From contig NC_087385.1 of the NCBI RefSeq assembly GCF_963675165.1, positions 6,746,912 through 6,810,911 on the forward strand: a stretch of 64,000 bases of DNA, read 5' to 3'. The notes beneath the pieces are model-generated. The model had not been told where the DNA came from, made no database searches, and saw nothing but the letters and a program-made list of their open reading frames with translations. The stretch is from Halichondria panicea (Eukaryota > Porifera > Demospongiae > Suberitida > Halichondriidae). Positions 1-22,200 of the stretch are shown here, one piece after another (position 1 is the stretch's first letter; each line of letters begins with the position of its first letter). Made by a program: the position numbers and the translations under genes.

Positions 1-222
1 TTAGTGGGGGGTCATGCAAGGTAGCTACACAGTGTTAGTGGGGGGTCATGCAAGATAGCTACACAGTGTTAGTGGGGGGGTCACTACACAGTGTTAGTGG
101 GGGGGTCATGCAAGGTAGCTACACAGTGTTAGTGGGGGGGTCATGCAAGATAGCTACACAGTGTTAGTGGGGGGTGTTGCAAGGTAGCTACACAGTGTTA
201 GTGGAGAGGTCAATCACTGGTG
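1..222. repeat. Minisatellite, ~34-bp unit
   Basis: About six imperfect copies of a G-rich unit containing GTAGCTACACAGTGTTAGTG followed by a run of 5-7 G and TCATGCAAG. It lies in what should be an intron or the 3' part of the epsilon-tubulin gene, since the next upstream exon ends at 266. No coding sequence is seen here. Confidence 0.9.
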
Positions 223-265
223 GGGTCACCACTGTGTGTGTGTGCAGAGTCACTATATTACTTAC

Positions 266-1196
266 AGGGAGTGTTTTGGGTCCACCTTTAGTAGTTGGAA
301 CTCTTTTGAGAAGGCATCAGTGAACATCTGATCAAGCCTGTAGCGATGCATGGTCAGGTCATACTGAGGGGGTGGGGGTACTTACTTCCTGGGGGGTAGT
401 CGCAGGTCCGGGGAGACATAAAGAGGGGAGAGGGCAGATACAAGATAGTGAAGCCGAGGGTAGGGTACAAGGTTCATCGTGATCTCATTCAGGTCCACGT
501 TCAGGGAGCCTTCAAAACGGGAGGCACTGCAAGAATAAGGTCAGCTGTGAAAATAGCTGTGAAAATGCTACTTTTGGGGAACAAAATGCACAAATTAATT
601 ACGTAAGAGTCTAGACAAGAGAGGGTGGAAATGACTATCAGAAGAATCTCTCTCTCTCTCTCTAACACTATTCACCGCTCACACCTCACACTGTGTGTCA
701 CCTGGTGAGATTGATGAGCAGATTGGCCACAATGTTATTCATGGAGTCAAATGGTTTCTCTCCTCCTCTAGCTCCACTGGTGATCTCACTGCCTGCCTTC
801 ACCAGACCACCCCCTGGTCTCCCAGTCTTGGTTACCTTGTGACAAATGTCCATAAGGGCCTGATGTATGGGGAGACAGTCAATCAGTCCGTGGGGGAGTG
901 GGGGTGAGGGGGGGGTACCTACCTGGTTGTCTACTGGTAGTACACAGTCTGCTCTCTCTGTCAACTCATGGAGAGCAAGTACACTGCAAGAAAATAAACA
1001 ATCCATCTCTGATTTGTCATTGATAAATGTAAAGTATGGGTACAACACACTACAGCACTCATTACATCATTGGAAAGGTTAGGATTTAACCACACACACC
1101 CACACACCCACCCACCCACCCACCCACCCACACCCACACCCACACCCACACACACACACCCACACCCACACACACACACCCACCCACCCACACCCA

Positions 1197-1254
<58 letters not shown>

Positions 1255-2572
1255 CAGCTGCCATAACTTGAATTCAGTGTATTCAATTTTATAATTTTCT
1301 TAAAGCTTAGAAAGAGACCTTTCAAATGGTATCATCAAAGTTTATATTTGAGAAACAAAAGAATTTGCCAATTTCGGCCAAATACCATGGTATAGCCCAT
1401 GGTTCGAGGCCGAAAAATGACAAATTATGGTCCCAATGAAATTTTGGATTTAAACACATCCTTTGAAAGGTCTCTTTCTAAGCTTTCAGAAAAGCACAAC
1501 AATTTTGAAATTGGATCAACGATACTAAGGCTGTTAGTTAACTATCAACTGTTTCGTGTACTCAAGAGCTTACCTGTTGTAGGGGGAGGTGACAACATCA
1601 TCATCTGCCGAGGGAAACACTGCCGTAGTGAACCGGTAGACTTCAGGGTAGTGGTCTTGCAAGAGCTCTAGAATCCTTGTCCCTACACCCGACCCAGTAC
1701 CTGTTAGGAACAGCCACACCCACTCAGTCACTCAGTCAACTATACATTTGTACAATACCTCACCTCCGCCCATGGAGTGAATGATGAAGAACGATTGGAG
1801 ACAGTCGCAATGCTCGGCTGCTTTCCTAAGTGACTCTGTGATCTGGTCGCGGTAGAGTGAGCCGTATGTGCGATTACCAACAGCCCTGCATACAAACACA
1901 CAGGTACTCTTTAATATGGTATTATCAACACTCACCAGTTGTTTCCAGAGCCTGACACATCAGTAATGAGCTGCTGATGGTCAAAGACCTCCCCTAGAGG
2001 CCCCCTCATGAGCTCCCCCACTACACCTTGCTCCATGTCAACCAGAACAGCCTGAGGGGGTATCAATAGTACAGTATAGAGATGTATGGACCACAAATCT
2101 GTTATACTTATTCCTCACCCTAGCTTTGAGTGCACGTATCTTTGCCCTCCCGTCCCCGAGAGGTATCTCCACAGGATTGGCATACCTAGAGTCAGTACAG
2201 TAGACACACCTCCATCCAATAAGACCACACCCACCTTGTGTCCACGTTCCTGAAAAAGCTGCTCATTGGTCCATCAAATACACCAGCCTGTGTGAAGCAC
2301 ATTCACTTTTAGCTGGCGTATATAATGTATAAAGTACTAAACTGCAATCGTGTACCTTGTTGTATTGAGCGTGTTCTCTGAGTGCAAGGTCCCAGAACCG
2401 ACAGCCAATCTAACAGCAGGAGATGGTGACCATAGTAACACACACACACACAGCTGCGCACACACACACATACCTGGTTACCGCACTGACCAACTGGGGG
2501 GGGATAACATGGTGACTATTGTGCAGCATGCAAGCTTACACAAGTACCTTGGATGAGTATTGACTGGGTCAT
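266..2572 (-). CDS. TUBE1: Epsilon-tubulin (3' exons outside window)
   Basis: Epsilon-tubulin is a centriole/basal-body tubulin needed for triplet microtubules. Twelve exons can be read on the minus strand: 2572-2548, 2493-2474, 2409-2356, 2287-2235, 2185-2119, 2051-1936, 1885-1764, 1700-1574, 983-923, 859-702, 526-386 and 337-266; all junctions keep frame. The start MTQSILIQ is followed by VGQCGNQ and [14 protein letters not shown]. The nucleotide-binding loop GGGTGSG is split by an intron (GGG at 1764, TGSG at 1700). Epsilon-type signatures follow: [57 protein letters not shown] and [20 protein letters not shown]. These match epsilon- rather than alpha/beta/gamma-tubulin. The 3' end of the gene lies to the left of the window. 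The gene is divergent from UXS1, with 172 bp between start codons. Confidence 0.96.
1083..1250. repeat. (CA)n/(CCCA)n microsatellite
   Basis: Mixed CACA and CCCACA simple repeat of about 165 bp in the long TUBE1 intron (984-1573). It creates spurious open frames of His/Pro/Thr or Cys/Val/Gly, which are not genes. Confidence 0.95.
1251..1545. repeat. Dispersed two-armed foldback repeat, copy A (TUBE1 intron)
   Basis: Left arm begins TTTCAGCTGCCATAACTTGA and runs through AAGCTTAGAAAGAGACCTTT to a centre with two CCATGG boxes (CCATGGTATAGCCCATGG). The right arm is the approximate reverse complement, with AAAGGTCTCTTTCTAAGCTT, and ends near ATTGGATCAACGATACTAA. The outer ~100 bp of the arms pair well; the inner ~45 bp do not. 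Homologous copies occur at 4150-4600, 33495-35155, 49884-50215 and 61340-61640. It has no coding capacity. A MITE-like or other non-autonomous element is the likely class. Confidence 0.85.
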
Positions 2573-2744
2573 GATGGTGGCTGGTATATCCTAGTAGGTC
2601 CACTGCCAGCCATGGATATCTCTCTAGCAGAGCTCAGGCCGGCCTTCTCTTGGAGGCCACATGGATACGATGAATGCCTTATTCTACAACGATCTTTACC
2701 AACTAAAATTGTTTGCTAAACTTTAAAAAGATGAAGCTGCACTG
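2573..2744. promoter_or_regulatory. Bidirectional promoter interval, TUBE1/UXS1
   Basis: Only 172 bp separate the divergent start codons of TUBE1 (-) and UXS1 (+), so both 5'UTRs and core promoters must lie here or overlap the genes. No TATA box is evident at a convincing position. A short upstream reading frame (ATG at 2731, stop after four codons) precedes the UXS1 start and could affect its translation. The promoter role is inferred from layout. Confidence 0.6.
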
Positions 2745-5823
<3,079 letters not shown>

Positions 5824-5999
5824 GAATTGTGTGATCATGTTTTGTTTTTTATTGTCCCACTAATAATTATTTTTTGTACCTAGCGTCAATTATTCACTTG
5901 TGTGTGAGACGATCTTTGCAGTCTAGCTATTACGGGTCGAGAAAAAAATAATAACACTACTCTTCTCTCCTTGCCTGTGTTGCGAGGGAGGGCCTCAAG

Positions 6000-12788
<6,789 letters not shown>

Positions 12789-13149
12789 TCAGAACTGACA
12801 CTGTTTTGTGTGTTAGTAAACATTTCTAGGAGTCATGTTTTAAGTATGATTATTATGTTCTTTGAATTTGCTGTCTGTCTGTCCACACACCTTTATTACT
12901 ATATAAGCTCAGCTGCATGAAGACTGAATGAATGGTTTCATTATCTAATGATTTGTTGTTGTTGATACAAGTTAATTGAATTATGCTTTGGCATAATAGA
13001 TCTAGCTTGCAGAAATTGATACTATACTTCTATGGCTTGTATAAATGAATGAGCAAGGTGTCAGCAGACATAGAGCTACACACAAGCATAAATTAGACTA
13101 GCTATAGCAGTTAAAGTTCTCAGTATATATAGATGTTGCATGACACTCC
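12789..13149. other. Intergenic, COPS2 to ETS gene
   Basis: AT-rich 361 bp holding the COPS2 3'UTR and the presumed promoter/5'UTR of the ETS gene. No open frame, RNA gene or repeat was recognised. Confidence 0.6.
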
Positions 13150-16100
13150 ATGGAGCAGACATCCCATAGACGATACTCAACGAGTCAAAGAGAAATGAGC
13201 TCGAGCAGTAGCAAACCACTAACCCCCAACAATCCTTTGTTAGAAGTAAACCCCTCTGCCTGTCTCCTTGTGCTTGGTGCTGCAGCTACAGGCTCCAAGA
13301 GCTGCAGAGAACTGATGGAAGCAGCCACAAGATACTTACAAACTTGCAAGAAATTGTCCTTCTCTGCTAAAAAGAAAGTAATTGCAGAAATCAAGAAAGC
13401 TGACAAAACAGATGTTGGTGCAGCCCTGCAAAGAGCTGTTAGAATATTGAAGGAGGCAGATAGCCTGTCTGAATGGTTGCAGTTGGTGTTCCATGAAGCA
13501 AGCCCCACCCCTCTCTCTCCAACTCTAGAGCAATGTCTGGAGCTGCAGAAGCAAGGTGCCCTGTTGGCATGCACACAGCTGGACTCTCTGCCCGGCACCA
13601 GACAAGCTACTCTGCATGATGAGGATGCCTTCAAGAGTTGGTTGAGCTCAGACACAGCGGAGGAGGAGGAGGAATACATTAACGTTGAGTCTGATGATGG
13701 CAGTATTGTCCTTCACTTGTGCGGCATCTACACAAGACTAGATACTGTCTGGACCGGAGATGAAGAAGATAGTACTAGAAATTATGAACCTCGGCACAAA
13801 AATGCATTCGTTAAATTCAAAAACATTCTTCAACGACGACTAGTTATATTTGTAGGGTTTCAAGGTGAAACACAGAATCGATTTGTTTTAAACTTTATAA
13901 ACAATTTTTACACTCAATCAACCGAAAGAGTTTTAAAGTATCCTCCCATCATTCTCACAAGTCCAAACTGGCAGAGGGGAAGTTCTAGGAAAGAAGTTGA
14001 AGGAAACGTGTTCTCCCATTTTCTCACTCTCCAAGTACAAGAAGAAGACGCAGCGTTGCTAGGGAATCTGATCTCTCGTGGATCAAAGCGAAACTTCTCT
14101 GTTGGTGAGTTTCAGTGGTTGCATGATTCACATGTGATGTCATTAATTATGCGTTCATTTTACGGCAACCTAAACACTGTTTGTTGTCAGTGTCATGCAA
14201 ACATCATAAAAAAAATGCATATTAGCGAATGTTTCGGTTGCTCATTTGTTAATGGCTACACATCACAGAGTGTGCAGCACATTCCCCTCCCTCTGTTAGG
14301 CTGTCTGCATACTGTATACAGGCTGTGCATGCATGCTGTATACAGGCTGTGCATGCATGCTGTATACAGGCTGTGCATGCATGCTGTATACAGGCTGTGC
14401 ATGCATGCTGTATACAGGCTGTGCATGCATGCTGTAGGCTGTGTATGTGTTCCCCCTGGCCCATGGCGTGGATCACCTATACACACACGCACACACGGAG
14501 TGGACCATGGGGAACACATACATACACATTGAGTAGGAGGGAATAGACACCACTAAATTTGGTGGAATCTTTTCCATAAGAAATAAGAAACAGATTTGGC
14601 TAGGGCTTTTGTTTGTCTTGTGTCAAGCCTTCTAGGTATGATCTACTCCATGTGATTCATTTGCACGACTATACTGCTCACCTCCACAGCTGCATGGTAA
14701 CTAAAAAGTTATTGTGCAAGCCTGAGCTAGTACTACCGGGCCTGTAGTAGCTGCCCCATATCTCCACAGGCCTCAAAGCACTCCCTGTTCTGTGCAGTAA
14801 TGTAGATTACTCTTCCTATAGCACTAGCTTCCTTCTTCCTTGGATGTGGGTGTATTATCCAGTACTGTACTGTAATAGCAGGCTAGGTCAGTATAGACAC
14901 TCACTAATTATAATCTAATTATAATGGGAAGGTGATTTGTGGTTCAAATTGACCAGACTTGTGCTTAGATTAGTCTACATCTTATCTGATTGCATTATTG
15001 GATGGCCTCAGGTACTGTACAATTAATTGGGGAAGGTGTTTCATTCTATAAAAATATCAACTTCATTTGCAGAACAATAGGAGAGCCCATATAAAAGATG
15101 TGCTTCTAAATTTCTAATGTCAATGTCACATTCTTGTCTGACTTTGTTAGCACTGGCTTTGGGTAATACTGTAAACAAAGTAACCTTCATAATTATGGTA
15201 ATAAATACTTGTTGCACACTTTTTTGGCTTGTCTTTGATTTCCAGTATTCTAGTATTTCCCACAGTATTCATTGTGTAATCGCTATACTCTTAATTGGTT
15301 GTCAGTGTGGCGCCTGCAAGGACAGTGCACATGTGCTGATACTGATGCCTCCCTATTGGGTCTGCCCCCACACTGCACTATTGCATTGTTTCCCTGTTTT
15401 GTGTGGGCATCTGATAGCCTCTTTCCCACAGTATTATTAATGAGTTGCCTAGCAACTAGTACCTGTGGTAGCGTATAGCCAGGAAGGAAAAGTGTTGAGT
15501 ATAGAATGCTCTATATGAATGTGTTTGCTGACAATTAGTCAGCACATTGTGGCCATCAGCTGACACTATTCTTCTCTGATGAATACAATGATTAGGGGTC
15601 TACACGTTGGAGAGGTCACCCTTGCTCCCGCTACCCCTTGTGACCTTATCCTCAATCCCTGGTGACCTGTCCTCACTTGTATAGCGGAATCACCCACTGT
15701 TGACATAGAATAATTAGATTTACCTGATTATTGGTTAGCACTAATTGCTCCTCCAGACATTTTCCCTTTTCCTCTGATACACATTTTTGTACCACATTTT
15801 GTGTGAACAACTTGTACACTAGTGTGCTCAGCTTAGTTTCCTGGTTGCATGCTACGGGTGTACTTAATTATAATGGTATTCCAGTAATCTTGCTGACAAC
15901 CATTTCTCATTTGTTTTCTCATGCAGCTCGCGGGTTGACAGATAAACAAGGCGGCGATGGGACCAAGTATCAAGCATTTCTGCTCTTCAACGAAAAGCAG
16001 AGCTTTCGTAAACTCGGGGAAATTATTTACCACCAGAGTCAATCAGGAGAGATCTATGTTCGACGTGACGCTCTGACAGTTGCATTCGATTCTGGGAGAA

Positions 16101-18765
16101 TTCTGTACAGCAATATTATAACGTATGGTGGTAGTGGGCTGAGGCAGCTGTGGGGACTCGTGTTTGCAGATGGGTCCACTTTACTGGGGAAGGGTCTGGT
16201 CGCGTTTGGACTGCAAAACTCTGCCATTGTTTGGATACGAGGAAGACCAGATGGTTTGGGAGATGTGTCAGGTATGGGTGGTATCATCGTCATGGGAATT
16301 AATGTTTTTAGTTCTAAAAATTCATTTTGCATCATAACAAACAACATATTTGAGCTGTTAGTTGTTTCTAGGCAATGGTTGTACAGCACATGCCCACAAT
16401 GACATGTACAATAATATGGTCCCCAGGAAATTAATCTAATCACCATCAGTATATTACGTAACATTACTGGTAGTTAGCTGGGATTAGGTCATCACTGCAT
16501 GCAGTAGCTAGCCTTTAGCCGCCAGCAGCTGCTCTAGTGGTATGCCTGTGTGTGAGTCTGTATAGTAATAGCGTGGAATTGAGTGAGTTTTGCTAGTAGT
16601 AGGGTTGTTAATCTCCCCCACCGTGGTTGTAATTGTCAACTGAGAGGCTATTGTTCTAGCTAGCTAGCTGGCACAGTGGCAGCCATTTTCCAGTTATCTC
16701 TGTTTTTTGTGATTATATAGAGCTGTGCTCATGACTTTTTCTAAGTCTAGTCTCTAAGTTCACCTGCTCACAAATAATACTATTGTCTCTGTTCTGTTTC
16801 TGTGCAGAGGTGAGTACCACGTATGCAGGTAAGAACACCTGCACAGTTGCAACTACTACCATGATGAGTTTAGCCCCTCAAGCCCCAGCCATCACCACTC
16901 AACCAAAGTTCCCTGAGGGCAGCTCGTCGTTATGGCACCTCCCTGGCACGCCCATTGCCAAGTCCTCCATACACGTTGGCCCGAGAGCAGGCAGTGTGTA
17001 TAACTTCCCTGCAGTCACTACCAATGGACACATTCGTATCCCACCCCCTCCAAAACTCATAAAGATATCTGAAGCCGCTAAGAGCACTACGGCAACCGAT
17101 GGTCCCATAACTGTGACCTCTCATATCTCAGTCATCAGCTCAACTCATGACACTAAATCGATTGTGGAGAACAAAGAAGCCAGGTACATGCAAGCCATAG
17201 TGGACTTGCAGGAGCGTATTGATCACCAGTTAGCCTCGGGTGTGTGTGCTACTTCAGAAAGTGGTCTAGCGTTTATAAAACCATCGTTACTTTCGCAGAC
17301 TGGCGAACAAGACAACGTTTCGTCGTTCTGTCCTCCACGATACTGTGTGGCCGAAGCACCGGAACTGTTACTGGACATCATCAGTCAAACTCCTTTTGTG
17401 AAGATTCACGAACACACAATTGAACAATTTGAGAGACCAACAATAACAAGAGATAGAATGCACCCACCATCACTTAAACCCTTGACCCCACGGGATCCCG
17501 ACACATCCACGGACGTACCTAAACTAATTCCACAACAGTCACATCCGCCCCCACACTCTATACTAATGTCTCATCCACCCCCACACTCTACAGCAACATC
17601 CCCTTCTCCTAGTAGACGAGACTCTGATATGTCTCGTAAGAGGAAGGCGCAGTCACTCGGTGAAGAACCACCTCCTCTCCGCCGCCATCGACCCAATATG
17701 TTGTTAAGTACTGTCCCTATCCAATCCTCCTCGCCCATTGTCCATCCCATTGTAACCAATCAAGCCAGAATACCCACGCCAATGGCTGCTACATCGATCC
17801 CAAATTACTGCCTAGCACTGAATACGTTTCCAGTGATGCTTGTGAACCCTACTATGCCGATGGTTCAGCCAATTCCATTGGGCGCTGGGTTGGCAGGCAA
17901 CCAGCTATTGTATTACATGACACCAAATAGTTTTCCTGCAGCAGAGCAGCAACAGGCAAACAATACGTCATCACTTATACTCAGTCCTCACACTCTGTCT
18001 AGAACCTCTCCCGCTGACTGCAATGATGACCTGGACTATTCTAAACCACTCAAGATTGAGCGTGTCTGCAACGATGCTGCAAAGCATATAGCTGGAGGTG
18101 GTGCAGGAGGCGGTGTGTCGCCAGTTGCTGGGAGAGAGGATCGGCCTGGGACTGATAACAAAGTGTCTGAGAGTGAGTGTTCTGAGGAGCCTGAAGAGGT
18201 TGGAAGTAGCTCTCCGTCTGTCAGCCCTCACTCCACTCTCGCAAGTATGTCAACTGTTTATTTGCATGTGCTCTTGTGAAATGTATACTGCCATTTAATT
18301 GCATGGTTACCATGCAGTATGTACGATTGCATGGTTACCATGTCAGTATGTACGGAATGTTGTTTAATACATAACTACGGAATAGGCATTACCAAGTGGA
18401 ATGCAACATGATAACAATACCCCCTCCCGGCAGGTGATGGAAGTGTGCAGCTGTGGATCTTCCTATTGGACCTCCTCTTATCACCTGACTATCGACACAT
18501 CATTCAGTGGACAGGACATAAATACGAGTTCCATATCGTCCAACCAGCTGCTCTCGCTATATTGTGGGGTTCCTATAGAAACAGACCTCACATGACCTAC
18601 GAAAAGATGAGCAGAGCTTTGCGTTATTACTACAGCCGTGGAATTCTTGAGACTGTTCGGGGAAGAAGACAAACATTTTGCTTCTGTTTAGATATTTTCA
18701 AATATGTATCCAGTAATAAAGACAAGAAAACTTTAGACTATTTAAGATCTTGTTGTCAACTTTAA
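13150..18765 (+). CDS. ETS-domain transcription factor with long unrecognised N-terminus
   Basis: Four exons in consistent frame: 13150-14104, 15927-16271, 16808-18244 and 18434-18765, total 1022 residues. The C-terminal exon encodes an ETS DNA-binding domain (about residues 917-1005): LWIFLLDLLL, IIQWTGHKYEFHI, a WG pair and recognition helix MTYEKMSRALRYYY with both DNA-contacting arginines, then RGILETVRGRR. The three family tryptophans are present. The helix resembles the ETV6/ERF type, but the subfamily cannot be fixed by eye. Residues ~760-900 are Pro/Ser-rich with a duplicated SHPPPHS, typical of a disordered transactivation region, plus a basic SRKRKAQ stretch. Residues ~1-430, including an acidic AEEEEEYINVESDD segment and the exon 2 block KYQAFLLFNEKQSFRKLG to GLGDVS, match nothing I recognise. 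Joining exons 1-2 to the ETS exons rests on splice phase only; a second gene is possible. Confidence 0.85.
14300..14440. repeat. 24-bp minisatellite in ETS gene intron 1
   Basis: About six copies of GCATGCTGTATACAGGCTGT plus GCAT, within the 1.8-kb first intron. Spurious Cys/His/Ala-rich frames arise from it. Confidence 0.92.
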
Positions 18766-19201
18766 CATTCTCCAATCACTGTTCATGTACACAATATAAT
18801 TATATTAATCATGCCATTTATTTGCCTAATTGCATGAACTCAATAAGTTTGTAAATTATATAACTTGACGATGATAAATCAGTGGAATGTTGATGATGTC
18901 ATTTCAAACCACTAAAAAGTTACAACAAAAAATATTATTGGGGCAAAGATAGGTGTACGTTGCTAGTATGCATGCATGTAGTGCAAGCTCATTCTCACAT
19001 AACCGCTATAATATATATATATGATATAAAGTCGTCTAATTATACGTGAACAATTATTGAATTATATATAGTCGTTCAGAATACTACAAAAAAAAAAAAG
19101 TTCAAAATCTACTGGATATCAACTGAAACATGGAAGTGTTTTAGGTTAGCTATACACACAATCATTACAGTGGTTACAAAGTTTGTCCGTGCAATAAATG
19201 A
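18766..19201. other. Tail-to-tail 3' region between ETS and collagen genes
   Basis: 436 bp of AT-rich sequence shared by the two convergent 3' ends. It contains an A-run (about 19087-19099) and a TA-dinucleotide stretch near 19014. No gene is seen. Confidence 0.6.
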
Positions 19202-22200
19202 CTACTCTTTCCTACAAACGATACAACGACTCGTATTCTCTGATCCAGCCACTAATCCGTTGTCTTCACTCTCAATCGAAGGCAGCCACACGCCCACCGA
19301 GCTCACAGCTACACTAGTCTGCTCACAAGCACCGCCCACACCCTTACACTGTATGACAGAGAACTCAGAGAGAAATTCCTCAAAACAGGAAGCATGTGAG
19401 TCGAGAGTTATACCCTGTGAGAGAAAGCAGAGTGTCAAGTGTACATGCATGAAGGTGTATAGTCTCACAACATGTATACGTATATAGCAAACCACATTCT
19501 AGTAATAAATGAGTTAGCATTGATAATGAAAGTAGTTAGAAAGAAAACACTGTATGCATATGGCAACACAAGTATTGCGATAATAGACACCCCACTGACC
19601 ATGTCTGCACTGATGAAGCTGTAACCAGACCACAAGCTGGACCATGTGTTAGGGCACTCAGCAAGCGAGGATGTTTGAGAGTGAACCGTCACCACTGTTC
19701 CTGGTACAGAGCACACACTGCATCTCGACACATCGTCCACTCCATACACGTCTTTAGTCTCGCTCGAGCTAATCCATGAAAAGAGCGAATGAGGTGAGAA
19801 CTGCTTTAAACAAGATCCACTTTGGTCTTCATCGACTGTTTGAGTGCTAATCTTGGACAAGCTGTAGCCCTGCCATAGACTGGACGAACCAACAGGACAG
19901 GGGGGAACTAGAGATCCCCTGCTGTGGCGAGTGATTAGTTCAGTTTGAATTCCTGGTAGTCCTTGAATGCCGCGAGGTCCTACCTCACCAGGGGGTCCAA
20001 TTATACCCTGAGGGCCAGATTGCCCAGTGAGACCAATCTCACCAGGGGAGCCAGAGTCACCTTTAACACCTCTCTCACCAGGTATACCTGCACGAGTACG
20101 AGTATTGGTACATAAATGACCTCTCAGACTAGCCAGACATTATTATACACTGTACAATTGATACAACAACAATCAGTACACTTTATGTATGATAGTATAC
20201 ATGTATGTACAGCACCTGGAGGTCCTGGCCGTCCAATGAGTCCATCCTTCCCATCGTTGCCAGTTGTTCCAGGAGGTCCCTCTTTACCATTAGAGCCACT
20301 AACACCAGAACTGCCAGCAGGACCCTCAGGGCCAGTATCACCTGGACAACAACAACAACAACAATAAGCAATACACATCTTAACAATATAGACAGCTAGC
20401 ATAATTATAGAGTTTGGCTGTATTATTGTGCAGGTTATGACCACTTGACTAGACAGAATCACTTACCTTGCATTCCTTTCATGCCCTTCTCTCCAGTGAG
20501 ACCGGGTGGTCCCTTCCTCCCCGTCGATCCTTGCAGCCCAGGCTCACCAGCCGGACCAGTTATCCCAGGTGGACCCTTTCTACCGGGCAAACCAATGTCT
20601 CCAGGGATACCTTTCCGACCACCTGGACCATCAGCACCTGGGTCACCTGTAGTAGAGAAACATTAGACTGTATAATATAACAGGAAAATCAACATTGTGT
20701 AATTTGATAAAGCCTGCATGCATCTCAACATACCAGGCAAACCCTTTCTTCCAGCCAGTCCTGGCACTCCTTTCCTCCCCTGAAGCCCCTGAGTTCCATT
20801 GAAGCCTGGGACACCAGGAGATCCTTTCCTGCCAGTCTCTCCTTGAGGCCCAACTGGTCCAATCAAACCAGGCGATCCCTTGCGGCCGGTGAGACCTTGT
20901 GGGCCTGGGACACCGTCAGTACCATTCCTACCAGGAACTCCTGGTGCTCCTGTGTGTGTGTGTGTGTGCGTGTGAGGGAGGATGACAGAATCCACAGTGC
21001 ATGCACCGTTGTGTGTATTGCATGCATGCTTGAGTATGGTTGCCACTTGTTATTGACTTTGAGGCCCTAAATTAGTTGAACATGACTTCATGATGGGATA
21101 TACTAGGAAGTTAATGGAGGGAGGTTTTTTCTTATGCTGACCAGTGACCACAAGTAGTGGGAGGAAGTCAACCTCACACAGCTCTTAGCTTCCATTCAAC
21201 CATTAGTCACAGACAGTGCCACACAAGGAATGCCTTATGTCAATTACAGAGTCTCAGCAGTTGACAATGCCACCAGAAGATGACAATGCCATGTGATGAT
21301 TTCATTGTAGGAAGTTAGACAATAAGTTAGAGTACATGCAGTGGATTGCAACCATGCATGCAGAGACTTTGGACATCAAAACTAGCATATTTCTAGGCTA
21401 ATGTTGTCTATATGCATGCATCCCTTGGTTGACAGGAATGTTCAACTTGCATGATATAATGGGCACACACACACCATTCTGTCCAGGGGGTCCTGTATCT
21501 CCGTTATCTCCTGGTGTTCCTTTCCTACCAGTTTCACCGTCCCGCCCAGGGGGTCCCTCTGGTCCATCGATGCCAGGTGCACCAGTCTCTCCAGGGGGTC
21601 CCTTGCGGCCAGGTGTTCCGTTAGTACCATTGATACCAGGCTCTCCAGTAAAACCACGATCACCCATATTACCCTGAGGGGTTGATAAGTACAGTGGTAC
21701 AGCACATAATGCTCTGCAGATAGCAAAAGGCGTACACGCATGCACTCTATACACGCATGCACTCTATACACGCATGCACTCTATACACGCATGCACTCTA
21801 TACACGCATGCACTCTATACACGCATGCACTCTATACACGCATGCACTCTATACACGCATGCACTCTATACACGCATGCACTCTATATATTCTCTATTGA
21901 GAGTACATGCTCAATACTGCACTGCTAAGTGGAGACTCTCAGTACCGGTATTCCTTGAGGACCCTGGGGTCCAGTTGGCCCCGGCACATCGCTCTGTGGA
22001 AAAGACAAACATTCGTTACATAACAGATTTCTCTCTCAAGAGTATGCACATTCATTTACTGCATGTTCACTACACTAGACATGGCTACCCTAGCTCACAT
22101 ACGTCTTGTCCGGGGGGACCAGTCGGTCCTGTATCGCCAGGTAATCCTTTACGGCCCTGCATTTTAATAAGAGCACATCCGAAATAAATTATTCTGGTAC

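Noticed and set aside
19130..19600. A transmembrane-like reading ([16 protein letters not shown]) continuing the collagen NC1 exon
   Set aside because: It is intron sequence after a GTCAGT donor; the next exon resumes the second C4 half in frame.
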